Positions 23,953 to 34,829 of a stretch of 64,000 nucleotides of DNA are shown piece after piece (within the stretch, counting starts at the first letter, position 1; each line of letters opens with the position of its first letter). The notes below the pieces were generated by a model. That model did not search any database. It saw only the letters and a program-made list of their open reading frames with translations, and was not told the origin of the DNA. This DNA is from Cricetomys ansorgei (Eukaryota; Chordata; Mammalia; Rodentia; Nesomyidae): contig JAMJFZ010002307.1 of assembly GCA_026225945.1 (NCBI GenBank), forward strand, positions 8,227,501 to 8,291,500, in the 5' to 3' direction. The translations under genes and the position numbers were made by a program.

Positions 23953-24302
23953 TGTTGCAGGAGCCATTTGTAATAGTACACCTACTGTGGTGGCTCATCA
24001 CAGAAAATATGGAGACATATTCATACATGCAAACCCTGCCAGAACTCAGCAGAGGGAACCACTATCATGGCTGTGCCATCCTGGACAATGGAAACCCGAC
24101 CATCTGAGCTCAGGTGTTTTCACTGATTCAGAACTCCTTAGGTGTTCTACTGATACCACATGCAGATCATAAGCAATCAAACATCCTCCATATAAATCCA
24201 AAACCTGCCAACAATACAAAATGCCAAGACACAGGGAACCCCTCATCCAATAGAACATAAAACAATTATTTTATATATAACTAAAAATAAACTTCTGCAA
24301 CA
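23953..24302 (-). mobile_element. LTR element copy A: right (5') LTR
   Basis: It is bounded TGTTGCAGGAGCC..TTCTGCAACA, with a 5-bp terminal inverted repeat TGTTG/CAACA. It is the partner of 22690-23039. No matching target duplication is seen between the outer flanks (..CAGGTAA and ATGCCT..), so the ends may have mutated or the provirus was rearranged. Confidence 0.75.
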
Positions 24303-24885
24303 ATGCCTCAAGAAAAAAAAACTGGTCTGCAATCCAGTCTAAACAGGATTGAACTAGAATAACAGTGCTGTTGTGAAAAAGAAAACCAACTTTGAGGGAA
24401 AAATTCTACCAATTAAAATGTATGACAGAGTTACCACAACCAAGATAAAACATTTGAAGCTATTAATGAAAAGCTAAGTATAGATAATAATGAACTCACT
24501 TAGAAATAGCTCTGTATAAATACAGTCACAGTGAGGGTGAATTTTCAATAAATAATTTAAAAGCAATTAGAGTGAAACAAAATAAAACATTATTTTAAAA
24601 AATGAACTGCAAGTAATTCTCAAACCAAAATTAAAAACTAATTTAAAAACAACTTCAAAATATACAATGATTCTATTTAATAATCATAAAATTATTAGCA
24701 TCTAAAAGAAAACATATGACTTAAAAATGTCATGGCTTAGAGAATGTGAAAACCTTCTTATGTACAATTCTAAAAATACAACCCACAGGAGTAATTTATT
24801 CATTAAATATCATAAAAATTTAGTGATTTTTGAACAATATATTTTTAAATAATTTCATTGTAATTATTTTTTATTTATTATTTGT
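24303..24885. other. Unassigned A-rich sequence
   Basis: It starts with an A8 run right after the LTR and remains very A-rich; no family is recognised. Confidence 0.45.
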
Positions 24886-25125
24886 TTGTGTGTGTGTGGT
24901 ATGTGTAAGCATGTGTGTGTGTTTGTATAGGTGTGAATGTATGTGTATATGTGTGTGTGTATGTGTGTGCAAGTGTGTGTAAGTGTATGTGTGTGTGAAG
25001 TTCAGAGTTCTCTGAACTTACAGGAGTCAGTTTTCTTCTTCTACCATGTGGATCCCAGGGAACTTCAGGACATAAAACTTGGTAGCAAGGATTTTTATTC
25101 ACTGAGCAATCTTATCATGCCATGA
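24886..25125 (-). mobile_element. SINE (B3/B4 group) with degenerate TG tail tract
   Basis: TG/TATG repeats (24886-24998) precede TTACAGGAGTCAGTTTTCTT, CTTCTACCATGTGGATCCCA and GAGCAATCTTATCATGCC on the plus strand, the antisense of a tRNA-derived SINE. Confidence 0.75.
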
Positions 25126-25175
25126 AAAAAAAAATTAAAGGAGGATATAGAATGGAAAAATAAATTTCACACCGC

Positions 25176-25181
25176 AAATCT

Positions 25182-25240
<59 letters not shown>

Positions 25241-25250
25241 GCCAAATATA
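25176..25250. repeat. (AT)25 tract within short inverted arms
   Basis: 50 nt of pure AT (25185-25234) lie between ATCTGGC and GCCAAAT, which are complementary except for one mismatch. The tract is fully self-complementary and could extrude as a cruciform. Confidence 0.9.
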
Positions 25251-25455
25251 CATGATTTACATAACTATTCCAATTTCTGAAATACAAACAAAACTAATTC
25301 AGTTACAAAATGTTCAAATAGTTGCATTTTAATGAAGAAAGACACATGGATTACAAGCCCCCTCTAAAGCTGATAGGCAATATTACACATCAGGAAAATG
25401 AAGCTGAACTTGGGAAACCTTTGCAGGATAGAGAACACTATAAATACTGGCAGTG

Positions 25456-25662
25456 GGGGCTGGAGCCATGGCTCATGGTTAAGAGCATTTTCTACTCTTT
25501 CAACGTTTTGGAGTTCATTTCCCAGGAACCACATCTAGTGTCACACAACCACACAACTACCTATAACTCCAGCTCCAATGGATTTTATGCTTGCGTGGCT
25601 CCAATGGCATCAGTACTAACATGTACAGCATGCACCAGATAAGTAAATAAACTCTTTTCTGA
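25456..25662 (+). mobile_element. B3-type SINE
   Basis: The head GGGGGCTGGAGCCATGGCTC, the B-box region TTGGAGTTCATTTCCCAGGA, the body CCTATAACTCCAGCTCCAAT and the tail AAGTAAATAAACTC show a full-length but diverged copy. Confidence 0.88.
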
Positions 25663-25779
25663 AGAAGAAAGCAATGTTGGCTCTACTGAATATCTGAGAA
25701 TATTTCTAGCAGCTAAATATGTGCATGTTCCTACAGGTAACAAAACAATTTAACTAACCCTGGATACTGGTTATATTCT

Positions 25780-26190
25780 TTTATGAAGTTAAAAATAACA
25801 CATGGCCCAAAAAATTTAACATTTTCAGACCTAGTATAAAGAAATAGAAGCATTTTTTTAAACAAAAATCTGCACATACATAGCTTATGTAATTTCCAAT
25901 TGCAGCTACAATAAACTGAAACAACTCAATATCATCTGGAAGGTGAATGAGTAGAAAAGTCGCTGCATCTAGACATATAATATGTTCCTCAGAAATAAAA
26001 AAAAAAAAAAGTTTACTAACTCTGATGAATCTCATGAGCATCATGGTATGTGTAAAAAACATACCTAAGAAAGTTCTTTTCTATAGGATTCAACTAACAA
26101 ATCGGTTTCTAAAAGACAGAATTATTGGCATACATAATACATTATTCTTGCCAAGGATTCTGGTCAGGACAGGATGTAAAGACCAAGGAA
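25780..26190 (+). mobile_element. Ancient L1 (L1M-like) 3'-end fragment
   Basis: CAATTGCAGCTACAATAAAC, TGAAACAACTCAATATCATC, TGGAAGGTGAATGAGTAGAA and AACTCTGATGAATCTCATGA follow the order of the C-terminal ORF2 region of old L1s. An A14 run lies at 25998-26011. Confidence 0.65.
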
Positions 26191-27409
26191 ATAAGACGTT
26201 TGGGGTGGCCAGTGTGTGCTACAACCTGAATATGAATATGGGTACAAAAATGATTAGAGGAAATAAAGTTTTCAGGGCTACCTTAGGAAAGGACTAGTTG
26301 GTAAGTTTATAAATGACTCACCAAGAGAATTTAGAAGACATCAAAATTAATCCATCACTCTAAATATGAGCAATTTAAAATCCAAATGTATATATCCATT
26401 GTTTAAACTCATATAGACATAAAGAGTAAATTCATGACAATTTCTAAAATCTTGATTAATTATAGATTTTGGAGTAAGCCTGAAGCTTTCTGACATCACA
26501 ACAATTGTTTCCTGTGAATTTTTGATGCCACTTTGAGTAGTAAAATTATGAATGAATGTTGCAAATAGTATGTTTACAAAAAGTCTATAAGTTAAAATAT
26601 AAAATATCTTGAGTGAAAGTTTTAGTTTTTTAGCTTGGCACCAAGTTTGTGACTCAAAATGTCTTATAACCTTTCTAGCCATTGTTTGTTTTCAATGGGT
26701 TGAGATTTCCAGCAGATTCTGCTTGTCCATAAATGATGGAACCATCTAGGGAAAGCAGAACAATGAGGTGGGAGGAAATGCCTTCACCTCTAGAACTGGC
26801 CAAATGCCAAGTCAAAGATTCAGGAGCAAAGGAATTATTTTCTACCCTCTCATGATCTGAGTCATCTCTTGCTCACTCAGCCATTTAGGAGAAGAAATTG
26901 GAACAACTGGAGCCACGGACTGGTGGGAAGTCACAGTTTATCTTTGGGTGGTTAAAAATCAATTGTAAGGGAGAAAGAAACTAAAGCAATCAGAAAATGC
27001 CTGGCTTCACCAAGGGGTAACAATAAATCAGTTTAAAATGTTCTTGTGAAAGAAAGAAGTAACAAGACAGAGAAAAGATGATTTGAAAGCAAGAAATGAT
27101 GTAGGGAAAATTGAATTCATGAACAACAAAAATGTTGAATTTGCCTCAATCCCTAGTATCTAGTCATAACCCCACAGGACAGAGAGGAAAAGGATGCTGG
27201 TCCATGATAATGGGAGTTTGGGTTTGGAAAGTAAATGATTTAAAGGAAAATTCATCATCTTTTTTCATTAAATTATTTCAATAGTTAAATATCAAAGAGC
27301 ATTTTCCAATAAATATTAATCAATAAGTGATATTATGAATAAGGGGATATTTTAACATTAATATCTACTAATAAGCAATTCAAATAAATGTAACAATATT
27401 TACAAAACT
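26191..27409. other. Unassigned stretch
   Basis: No repeat is recognised. The part from 26690 to 26960 is less AT-rich than its surroundings and lacks repeat signatures. Confidence 0.45.
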
Positions 27410-27620
27410 CTTCCTTATACTTTGGAAATTTATCTCCAGAATAGCACATACTATCTTTGTGTATTTTCCCATAGATGGCTGTCTACCTTCCTATATTTCT
27501 GCATGTATTTTAACATGAAAATAGAAAGTAAACCAGAATACAAATTCTATGAGATTAAGGACATTTCTTATGGTCATAAATAGCATCTACAAATCTAAAC
27601 TGTTGTCCTAAGTATGTTTT
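27410..27620 (+). mobile_element. Possible L2 3'-end remnant
   Basis: A weak resemblance to the L2 3' end: CTTCCTATATTTCTGCATGT, then AATACAAATTCTATGAGATT, then ACATTTCTTATGGTCATAAATAG. Low confidence without an alignment. Confidence 0.25.
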
Positions 27621-29499
27621 TTTAAAAATAATTGAAGAAGTACTAGGGTGTTAGTTCTGGGTATAAGGACTGAGTTCTAACTTCTAAGACCCATTTCAAA
27701 ACAAACACAGTAATGCTTACAGTCTATTCTCATTTCTTTTGTAATATACATCATTGGGTTTTCTTCATAAACTAACTTAAAGTAGTAGATAAGTATCTTG
27801 AAAATTAAACAAGAGTACATATAATAATAAGTTATTAGACCAAGATGTTACTGGTAATTATTTTAGAATATGCAGAAATCTGAAATTTCGTATCCTTTGT
27901 TTACATACTCAATCCATAGGAAGGCTGAAATTTGATAAAGTTTGATGAAAAAAAATGATTCATAGTCAAGATTTTGCAAGGAGACCCTACCTTAATTACC
28001 TTGGCACACCATAGGACTCTAATACTAGAGTGAATTGGATATCGCCTGCCCATCGTTGTGATGTGGTCATTTAGTTTAATGACAGACTTCAACTGAAACA
28101 TTAGTGGGATCCACTAACATTAAAGTGGAATAAAAATAATGAATGAGAGGAGAGAGAGGTAAATGGAGGGAGAAAGCAATTAAAATAAGCTTTTCCCAAG
28201 CATTATTTCACGCTTAAGTCCTATGTAAAGAACCATAGCCAACATAGGAATATAGTCCTGTATCAGCTGGCTGAGACTCACCTAATTCTTGTAGCTGAGC
28301 TTCAGTTGGTCAGTGACAAGCAGTCAACTGTCCAAAGCATGTCCAAATGAAGAAAAGACAGACTGATAATGAATCATGTGTTTCTGTAGCTCATTTCCAT
28401 TTTCTGCTCATAAGGATTACATGCCCGCATGACGGAATCAAACTCTCCAACCCTTGTCAGGTTCTGGGGTTTTCCCCATTCAGGGATCATTACTTGATCA
28501 ATTGTCTATATTAAATTTAATTTTTGTACATTTTCTTTTAATGAAAGGAAAAAAGAAATTTTCACCTAGACTGATCTGAGAAGCTGTTGATAATAAAAGA
28601 CATGTAGAAATGGGTCAGTAAATAAAGAAAAAATTATAGTTCCTGGAATGAGAGATACATATTAATAAATTGAGTACAACTATGTGAAAAAACGATACTA
28701 CATTTTAATTAAATTAGATAACTTCAGAATCTAGATCAGTTTAACATTAGCATTCAAGAGTAACTACTTTTTTGAAAGAGAAAAACAACTAATAATGTCA
28801 ATTAAATAAGTAAAAAGAAAACATTGAGCAGAATTGCATATGTTATCTCTGTAGCAGTTATCTTAACAGACTCTATTAATTACTTTCCCATCTACATAAG
28901 TAAGAATTCACAGTGATTTTTTTTAAGTCTATTTGTAAGGAGACACTCCTAGATATAGAAAAGAACTTTCCTAATCAAATTCATATACTACCTATACCAA
29001 AATAGTGCCATATTCAATGGTAAAATACTTAACCTTTTAAAAATCTTATTAAGACAATGTAACCCAGTTTTAACCTTCTGTTAAATAATTTATTATAATT
29101 CTAAAATAAACCATTTGGATAAGTCAACAAAACCAATTGTCAAAATTAAAAACTTAATTTAGTCAAATTTATTATTCATAAAGGCAAAATCAGATATTAT
29201 CAAGTATCTGAAAATTGAGATAAATTCTTGAAAATAATAGAATAATTTGTAATGTTCATTTATACAAAGTAAAAATAATAAAACTTACATTTTTATCTGA
29301 TTAGTAAGAGGCAGTAAAATTAAAAACAAATTATTTTCATTATGAAGCTGAATATGTAAGAAAACCTGTAGCGCATCTACAGACATTTATTTAAAAGTCT
29401 AATGAGATAGCTTAAACCTGTTGAAACCAAACATTATGAATTAAAAACCAAATAATGATAATCCACCAATTCCTTCAAAACCATTTAATTTGGAAAATG
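27621..29499. other. Unassigned stretch
   Basis: Repeat-poor. The piece 28210-28520 is the least AT-rich and contains two CpGs in GCCCGCATGACGGAATC. From 28530 on, the sequence is strongly AT-rich. Confidence 0.45.
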
Positions 29500-29790
29500 T
29501 AATCCTAGTCCATTCCTTTCTCCTCTTCCATCTTTCCTTAATCATCTGTATGTCCTTTTCTCCCTCCCTCCCTCCCCCTTCAGATCACCCTACTGTCCTT
29601 TCTGTCTCTCCACTTCCTGTCCATTTTCACTTTTTCTTCACCCTTTCCTCTATCTCTTCCCTTCCTTCCCTTCCTTTCCTTTTCCTTACCCTCTTCTCTC
29701 CTCCCCTCCTCTTCCTTTCCATTCTCCTCTTTCTCCCATCTCTCCTCCTCTAACTTCACTCTGTTCACCTTCTTCTCCTTTTCCCCCTCT
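29500..29790. repeat. Polypyrimidine (CT-rich) low-complexity tract
   Basis: About 290 nt dominated by CCTTCC/TCTCCC motifs with few purines. It gives rise to long but meaningless open frames on both strands (29490-29846). Confidence 0.9.
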
Positions 29791-29807
29791 GTATATAAAT
29801 ATGTGTG

Positions 29808-29811
<4 letters not shown>

Positions 29812-29845
<34 letters not shown>
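29812..29845. repeat. (CA)17 microsatellite
   Basis: A pure ACAC run adjacent to the CT-rich tract. Confidence 0.95.
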
Positions 29846-29846
<1 letters not shown>

Positions 29847-29889
29847 CTACTATTAATTAGTAGAAATGATCTCAGTTGAAAATAGTTAA

Positions 29890-30720
29890 CCTAATGAAAT
29901 CTGCACCTTACAAGAGTAGACATCCAGATGTCTAAGATATACCAGAAATTTTTAATTAGCAATTAGCGGGGTATGAATAAAAATTCAACTAACAAAGAGC
30001 TACTGCCTACCACAAATACACTCACTACCCTTGAAGCATGGTTCTTGCCTAGCAGTTCAAATTGGGGACAATTCAGAGTGAGTGCACAGGACACGCAATG
30101 CTGGTTAGAAAATGATGTGCACAAACATTTTGTAAAATAGCTTAATACTGTTCACCAGCAAAGGAGAAATTTTACATTTAGAAGAGTCTGCCATGCTCTG
30201 GGCATTTCACTCAAGCACGTTTAGGACAGCATTGCTGAGTAAATTAATAAAATCACTCACAGCAACGCAGGCTCTGCAGGCAACTCAAGGGACATACCAG
30301 AGAAATGTGAGCAGACTTGTCCACATATACTACTAACAAGATAAAGCAATAAGCAGACAAAGTGCCATAGTGGAAAACTAAACCAGGTCAGGGGTGGTAC
30401 AGGCCTTTTAATTTCAGCATTAGAGAGGCTACAGCAGGGGGATGGCTATGAGTTTGAGGCCAGTCTGAAGTATGCAGTGAGTTCTAGGCCAGCCTATGAT
30501 GCAGAGTAAAACACTGCCAAAGGAATAGATACATCAATGAAAAAAAAAAAAAAGCACAACCAAACAACAATCATAGCAGCATAGTCAAATTTCAGAAACA
30601 GAAAGTAGAAAGCAACAAAGAAAGTATTGAAATCATTGTAGACATTTGGATTCTATAGGCGAATATTACCTATTCAGTGGAATTTTAAAATATTGGGCTT
30701 CTATTTACTGCAAAATAAGA
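29890..30720 (+). mobile_element. Ancient L1 (L1M-like) ORF2 3' part, split by a B1
   Basis: Very diverged L1 blocks in order: GACATCCAGATGTCTAAGAT, TTAATTAGCAATTAG, AACAAAGAGCTACTGCCTAC and GACTTGTCCACATATACTAC; then, after the B1, CATAGCAGCATAGTCAAATT and ACCTATTCAGTGGAATTTTA. The assignment rests on order rather than identity. Confidence 0.5.
30383..30555 (+). mobile_element. B1 SINE inserted in L1
   Basis: GGTCAGGGGTGGTACAGGCC, TTTTAATTTCAGCATTAGAG, GAGTTTGAGGCCAGTCTG and GTTCTAGGCCAGCCTATGAT precede an A14 tail. It is an older B1 type. Confidence 0.85.
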
Positions 30721-31000
30721 GACCTGAGTTGGTTCTGTTCTTCAATTAGCTTGCATTATTCAAATAAATGTAACTCTTAACATAGTGCTTGCTATGACCT
30801 GTTTTTTCAAAGTCATTTTCAGTATATTAAATTGCTTTACCCTGCCATAGTGATACAAGTTGATTAAAAATATCATGTAACACTATGATAAAGGACCCTA
30901 TTTTGAGTAATTCATATTCCTGCCATACTTCATCCAGAAGTAAGTAAGTAGCTGGGATGGATTCATACACATTTATTGTCAGAACCTAATAATGAGGTCC

Positions 31001-31384
31001 TGTATTAATTTAATTTACTTTACTGTGATAAAACACTAACTAAAACCAACTCGTGGAAGGAAAGGGTTTATTTCATTTTATCACCAAGTTAAGCCAGGGC
31101 AGAAACTCAAAGCAGGAGACTGGAGTCAAGGACTTAAGCAGAAACCATGGAGAAATGGTACTTACTGGATTGCTTCCCCTCTAGCTTAAACAACCTTTCT
31201 TATATGGCTAAGCCCGTCTACCCAGAAATAGAACCACTCAAAGTAGGCTGGACCCTCTTCCATCAGTCAGCAATCAAGAAAAACATGCTCATAGTCCAGG
31301 CTGGTGGAGGAATTCCTCAATTGAGGGTCCCTCTTTGTGGGTGTCTCTAGTTTGTATCAAATTGACAAAAAAACTAATCAGTGT
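31001..31384 (-). mobile_element. MaLR (ORR1/MT group) solo LTR
   Basis: The plus strand reads as the antisense LTR: TGTGATAAAACACTAACTAA, GGAAGGAAAGGGTTTATTTC, GACTGGAGTCAAGGACTTAA, AGAAACCATGGAGAAATGG, ATCAAATTGACAAAAAAACT. The length (~384 bp) fits. The 67-codon frame at 31147-31350 lies wholly inside it and is not a gene. Confidence 0.8.
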
Positions 31385-31751
31385 GGGTATATGGTAGAAA
31401 CACATTGTAGAAGTGAGATGACTTCCCCTCAAGGTCAATTCAGATACCATTGTATGTGGAACGGTGATATTTTCCTCTGGGGTGATTGTAGTGGATTAAA
31501 TAAAACACTTGAGTAAGGATGGTTGCATACTGCCTTGACAACATATTTATCACCAAATAAGCATCACTGTCTACTACAGGATAACTATTACTCAATATAA
31601 GGCTACCATCACCATCATTTCCTTTTAGATGAAGTTCAACCTTCAGATGGTGAACAGAAATGAACTTACAATTTTCTTTTGTAATGGATTCATCATTGGA
31701 TCAAAAGAATTATATTTCAATTTTGTTACATTTTGCATATTTGTTATTCAT
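31385..31751. other. Unassigned sequence
   Basis: Nothing recognised. Confidence 0.5.
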
Positions 31752-31913
31752 TTGTGTGTTTGAGGTATGAGTGCATACCACAGGGTATGAGGAGGTCAGA
31801 CGACAAGCTGTAGGAGACATTTTTCTCTTTCCACCGTGTAGATCTGAGGGGCAGATCCCAGCACATAAGACTTAGCAACTGAGGATTTACCTGCTAAGCC
31901 ATCTCCCCAGGCC
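31752..31913 (-). mobile_element. SINE (B3/B4 group)
   Basis: The plus strand has GAGGAGGTCAGACGACAAGC, TTTCCACCGTGTAGATCTGA and CTAAGCCATCTCCCCAGG, the last being the inverted tRNA-like head. Confidence 0.88.
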
Positions 31914-33272
31914 TTGTCTTTCAAAAACAGTGTCTGTTCCTCTTCAACTCTCAATTCTCTGTGTAATTACTTTGACACACATTGTTTTACCTTCATATTT
32001 TAACTTTAAAATGCTTGACTTTCTTTTCAAAAGAAATAGGATGCTTCACACGTTGAAAGTGAGCTGAGAAAAATGCTGAATTAAATTTGAACCTTCCCAT
32101 GATTCTTAGTGTGATAAATTACAAATAATTTGGTATAGAGATGTACTAAGAAATCAAATTATTCAGGACTCATAGATTGGACATTAAGTTGGCACTTTAA
32201 CACCTCAGTCATAAAAGGAGTCTTTTCTACCTTTTCAAAGTAAGCATGACTGTAATTTTGAAGGCTATGCACAAGGATTCAAATCTTTTCTGCAGTAGTT
32301 GGATTGCAAGCAGAAACCCAGAAAAACTTTTAAATCCCTCCCGGTCTTATGTTTTGAAATGATATAAATTGCTGTTTTGTTTTCACATGTTCTGTAGTAT
32401 CAATGGTCCATTATCATATCATTAATATAGGTTAAAGTGCTTCAAATATTGATGAAAACTCTAAGTAAAGCTCTCCTCAGCTTTAGCCTAATAGGCATGG
32501 CTCTCTGAGCCATTCCACATTCATGAAAAGCTTCTAGCTGCCCTCTTTAACATGATGTTGGCCTTCTTACATCACACCGAACAACAGACGCGTACACAAA
32601 CTCTCTTTTATAAAATTATTGATATTCCATCATAGGGAAAGAAAATGCCTGGGAAAAATAGCAAAAATAAGACATCTTGCTGTCGAAGAGTAGATGTGGT
32701 TTTTCATAGAAATTTTTTTTATCACATCTTTATCATCACATCTAACGCTGTGCAATGAGATAGCATCCAAGATAATTTCCTGGGAAGGAAAAACATATTT
32801 TTGGCACAAAAGTATTCCAGATATCTAGTTAGCAGAGTATAGGTATGGATCCCAGAGATCTGCCTGTATATAGCTAGAGAACTAATCTTGTAGGATTTGT
32901 CACAGTCAAATCAGTCAAAATCAGAGGGCATAACCAAAGTAAAGAGAAATTATGATATAGAGGGGCTGTTCACTGTAAAAAAAACAAAGTATGGCCACAA
33001 TTTTTGAAGGACCAAGAGTATTCAATAAGTATTCATTGACAATCACAGCAGTTTATAGAGAGTCTCCACAATCAGCAAATAAAGACAATTCCTGTTTTGA
33101 ATCACCAGAAACATTAACATTAAAAAAAACTATAATCAATAGCTGATGACACAAATAATTATTTTAAGATCAATTATGCATTCTTTATTAGTTGAACCAA
33201 TAAGACCTATATGCAAGAGAATTTGGGGTGGTTCACAGACTGTTTTTAATCAATAATTAAAGAAAATCCTTC
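31914..33272. other. Repeat-poor stretch
   Basis: About 1.36 kb with no repeat I recognise. At 32560-32700 there are several surviving CpGs (ACACCGAACAACAGACGCG, GCTGTCGAAGAG). No coding frame of note. Confidence 0.45.
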
Positions 33273-33612
33273 TCTTAGTTAGGGTTTCTACTGCTGTAAA
33301 GAGATACCATGAATAAGGCAACTCTTAGGAAGCATTTAATCGGGGCTGGCTTACAGTTTAGAGGTTTAGTCCATTAATGTCATGACAGGTAGCATGGCAG
33401 CATACAGGCAGACATACTTATGAAGAAATAGCTCATAGTTCTACATCTGAATTCACAGGTGGCATGAAGCGAGAGCCACCGGGCCTAGATTGGGCTTTAG
33501 AAAGTCATAAAGTCCACTCCAAGCGACACACTTCCGCCAACAAGTCCGTATCACCTAACAGTGTTACTCCTTATAGGCTTATAGTGGTCATTTTCATTCA
33601 AACCACTATAAC
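33273..33612 (-). mobile_element. ORR1-like MaLR solo LTR
   Basis: It begins on the plus strand CTTAGTTAGGGTTTCTACTG, continues AAGGCAACTCTTAGGAAGC, GGGGCTGGCTTACAGTTTAG, GTAGCATGGCAGCATACAGG and AGTTCTACATCTGAATTCAC, and ends CATTCAAACCACTA. This is the antisense of an ORR1-type LTR and less diverged than the copy at 1.55 kb. Confidence 0.82.
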
Positions 33613-33961
33613 CATCTCCGAAAAATGACACTTGTCATATTTTGCCTCAAATTTGGTAGGATAGAAATAGAGAAAAACAACCAGCATCAGAATAAATTAA
33701 TCAGATAGATAACAAGCAAAAGAAGAAAAAAATGAAAGTCTAAGGGGAGGAAATTGTCATAAAATAACGACTTTGTCTGAGATGAACTACAGAAGCCGCA
33801 AACATTTTACTTGTTTTGAAATATGGGCCTCCCTTTTCACTGTGTAATTACAACCATTTGTGCTGCTCCATTTAAGACTTCTATCAATTTAGTTTATATT
33901 TTTATAATTTTATTATGGGCTCTGGAAGCAGTTAGTTAACTTGCTTTTTACCCTCAAATTC
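33613..33961. other. Unassigned sequence
   Basis: No recognised features. Confidence 0.5.
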
Positions 33962-34168
33962 AGGAAAGAGGAATGATAAGAAAGAAGGAAAGAAAGAAAG
34001 AAGGAAAGAAAGAAAGGAAGGAAGGAAGGAAGGAAGGAAGGAAGGAAGGAAGGAAGGAAGGGAGGGAGGGAGGGAGGGAGGGAGAAAGGAAGGAAGGAAG
34101 AAAGAAAGAAAGAGAAAGGAAGAAGGAAGGGAGAAAGAGAAATAAAGAAAGGAAGGAAGAAAGAAATC
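33962..34168. repeat. (GGAA)n/(GAAA)n purine tract, 165 nt uninterrupted
   Basis: From 33978 to 34142 every base is A or G; a single T at 34143 is followed by more purines. The middle contains (GGGA)n at about 34060-34083 with G-quadruplex potential, and near-mirror symmetry suits H-DNA. Frames on both strands encode only K/E/R/G or S/F/L/P repeats. Confidence 0.97.
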
Positions 34169-34674
34169 TTCCCAGCCTTTGTAGGTAGACTTGATTGAGA
34201 GAAAGAGAAAAAGGAATGAATATTCAAAGCCCTTTTTGGATACCAGAAGCTTGGAGAGCAGGAGTTGATAGTGAGCTAGACCCATGTCTCAGCTCAATAT
34301 CCTTGATCTCAATTTCTCTAACAAATGTTCTTCTCAGCATTAACTAACCTATCAAGAAGCCAGCCCACAAACAACCAACAACCTGCCAGCCCTGGCTCTT
34401 GGGCTACAATCTTTATATACTCTAAGCAAAAGCTCCCAGAAGTCCAAGTGGCAGACAGTTACAAGGACACTCTATTTGTGGCAAAACACCTGCATTAACT
34501 AAATTATAGTCACTGGCAATGAACATTCCAAATCAAACTCATCATCTTCCTCCATACCTAGGATGGGAACAAAAACATAGTCCACATACCATTTTGCTTG
34601 AAATAAGAAAATTCCTTCTAAGTGTCCCATTATGGGCCCTAGCAATAAAAACATGATTTTTAAAAGTACAATAT
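34169..34674. other. Unassigned sequence
   Basis: The segment 34340-34420 (CAACCTGCCAGCCCTGGCTC and a following TATATAC motif) vaguely recalls a rodent LTR but cannot be assigned. Confidence 0.35.
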
Positions 34675-34821
34675 TGCTTTTTGTGGTGGCCCATGTCTTT
34701 AATCCCACCACTCAGGAGGCAGAGGGAGGCATTTCTCTGAGATCAAGACCAGCCTGGTCTACTGAGTGAGTTCTAGGACAGCTAGGGCTACACAGAGAAA
34801 CCTTGTCTCAAAATAAACAGC
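34675..34821 (+). mobile_element. B1 SINE with flanking 8-bp repeat
   Basis: TTGTGGTGGCCCATGTCTTT, AATCCCACCACTCAGGAGGC, GATCAAGACCAGCCTGGTCT, GAGTTCTAGGACAGCTAGGG and ACAGAGAAACCTTGTCTCA are the full B1 order. AAGTACAA at 34664-34671 and 34822-34829 may be the target-site duplication. Confidence 0.95.
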
Positions 34822-34829
34822 AAGTACAA

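Noticed and set aside
24046..24258. 70-codon minus frame
   Set aside because: Lies wholly within the 5' LTR of copy A.
29490..29846. 87- and 88-codon frames in the CT-rich tract
   Set aside because: Low-complexity polypyrimidine DNA rarely contains stops by chance; no domain.
31147..31350. 67-codon plus frame
   Set aside because: Lies inside an antisense MaLR LTR.
33913..34285. Three frames of 71-117 codons across the purine tract
   Set aside because: The products are K/E/G/R or S/F/L/P tandem repeats of the simple sequence only.
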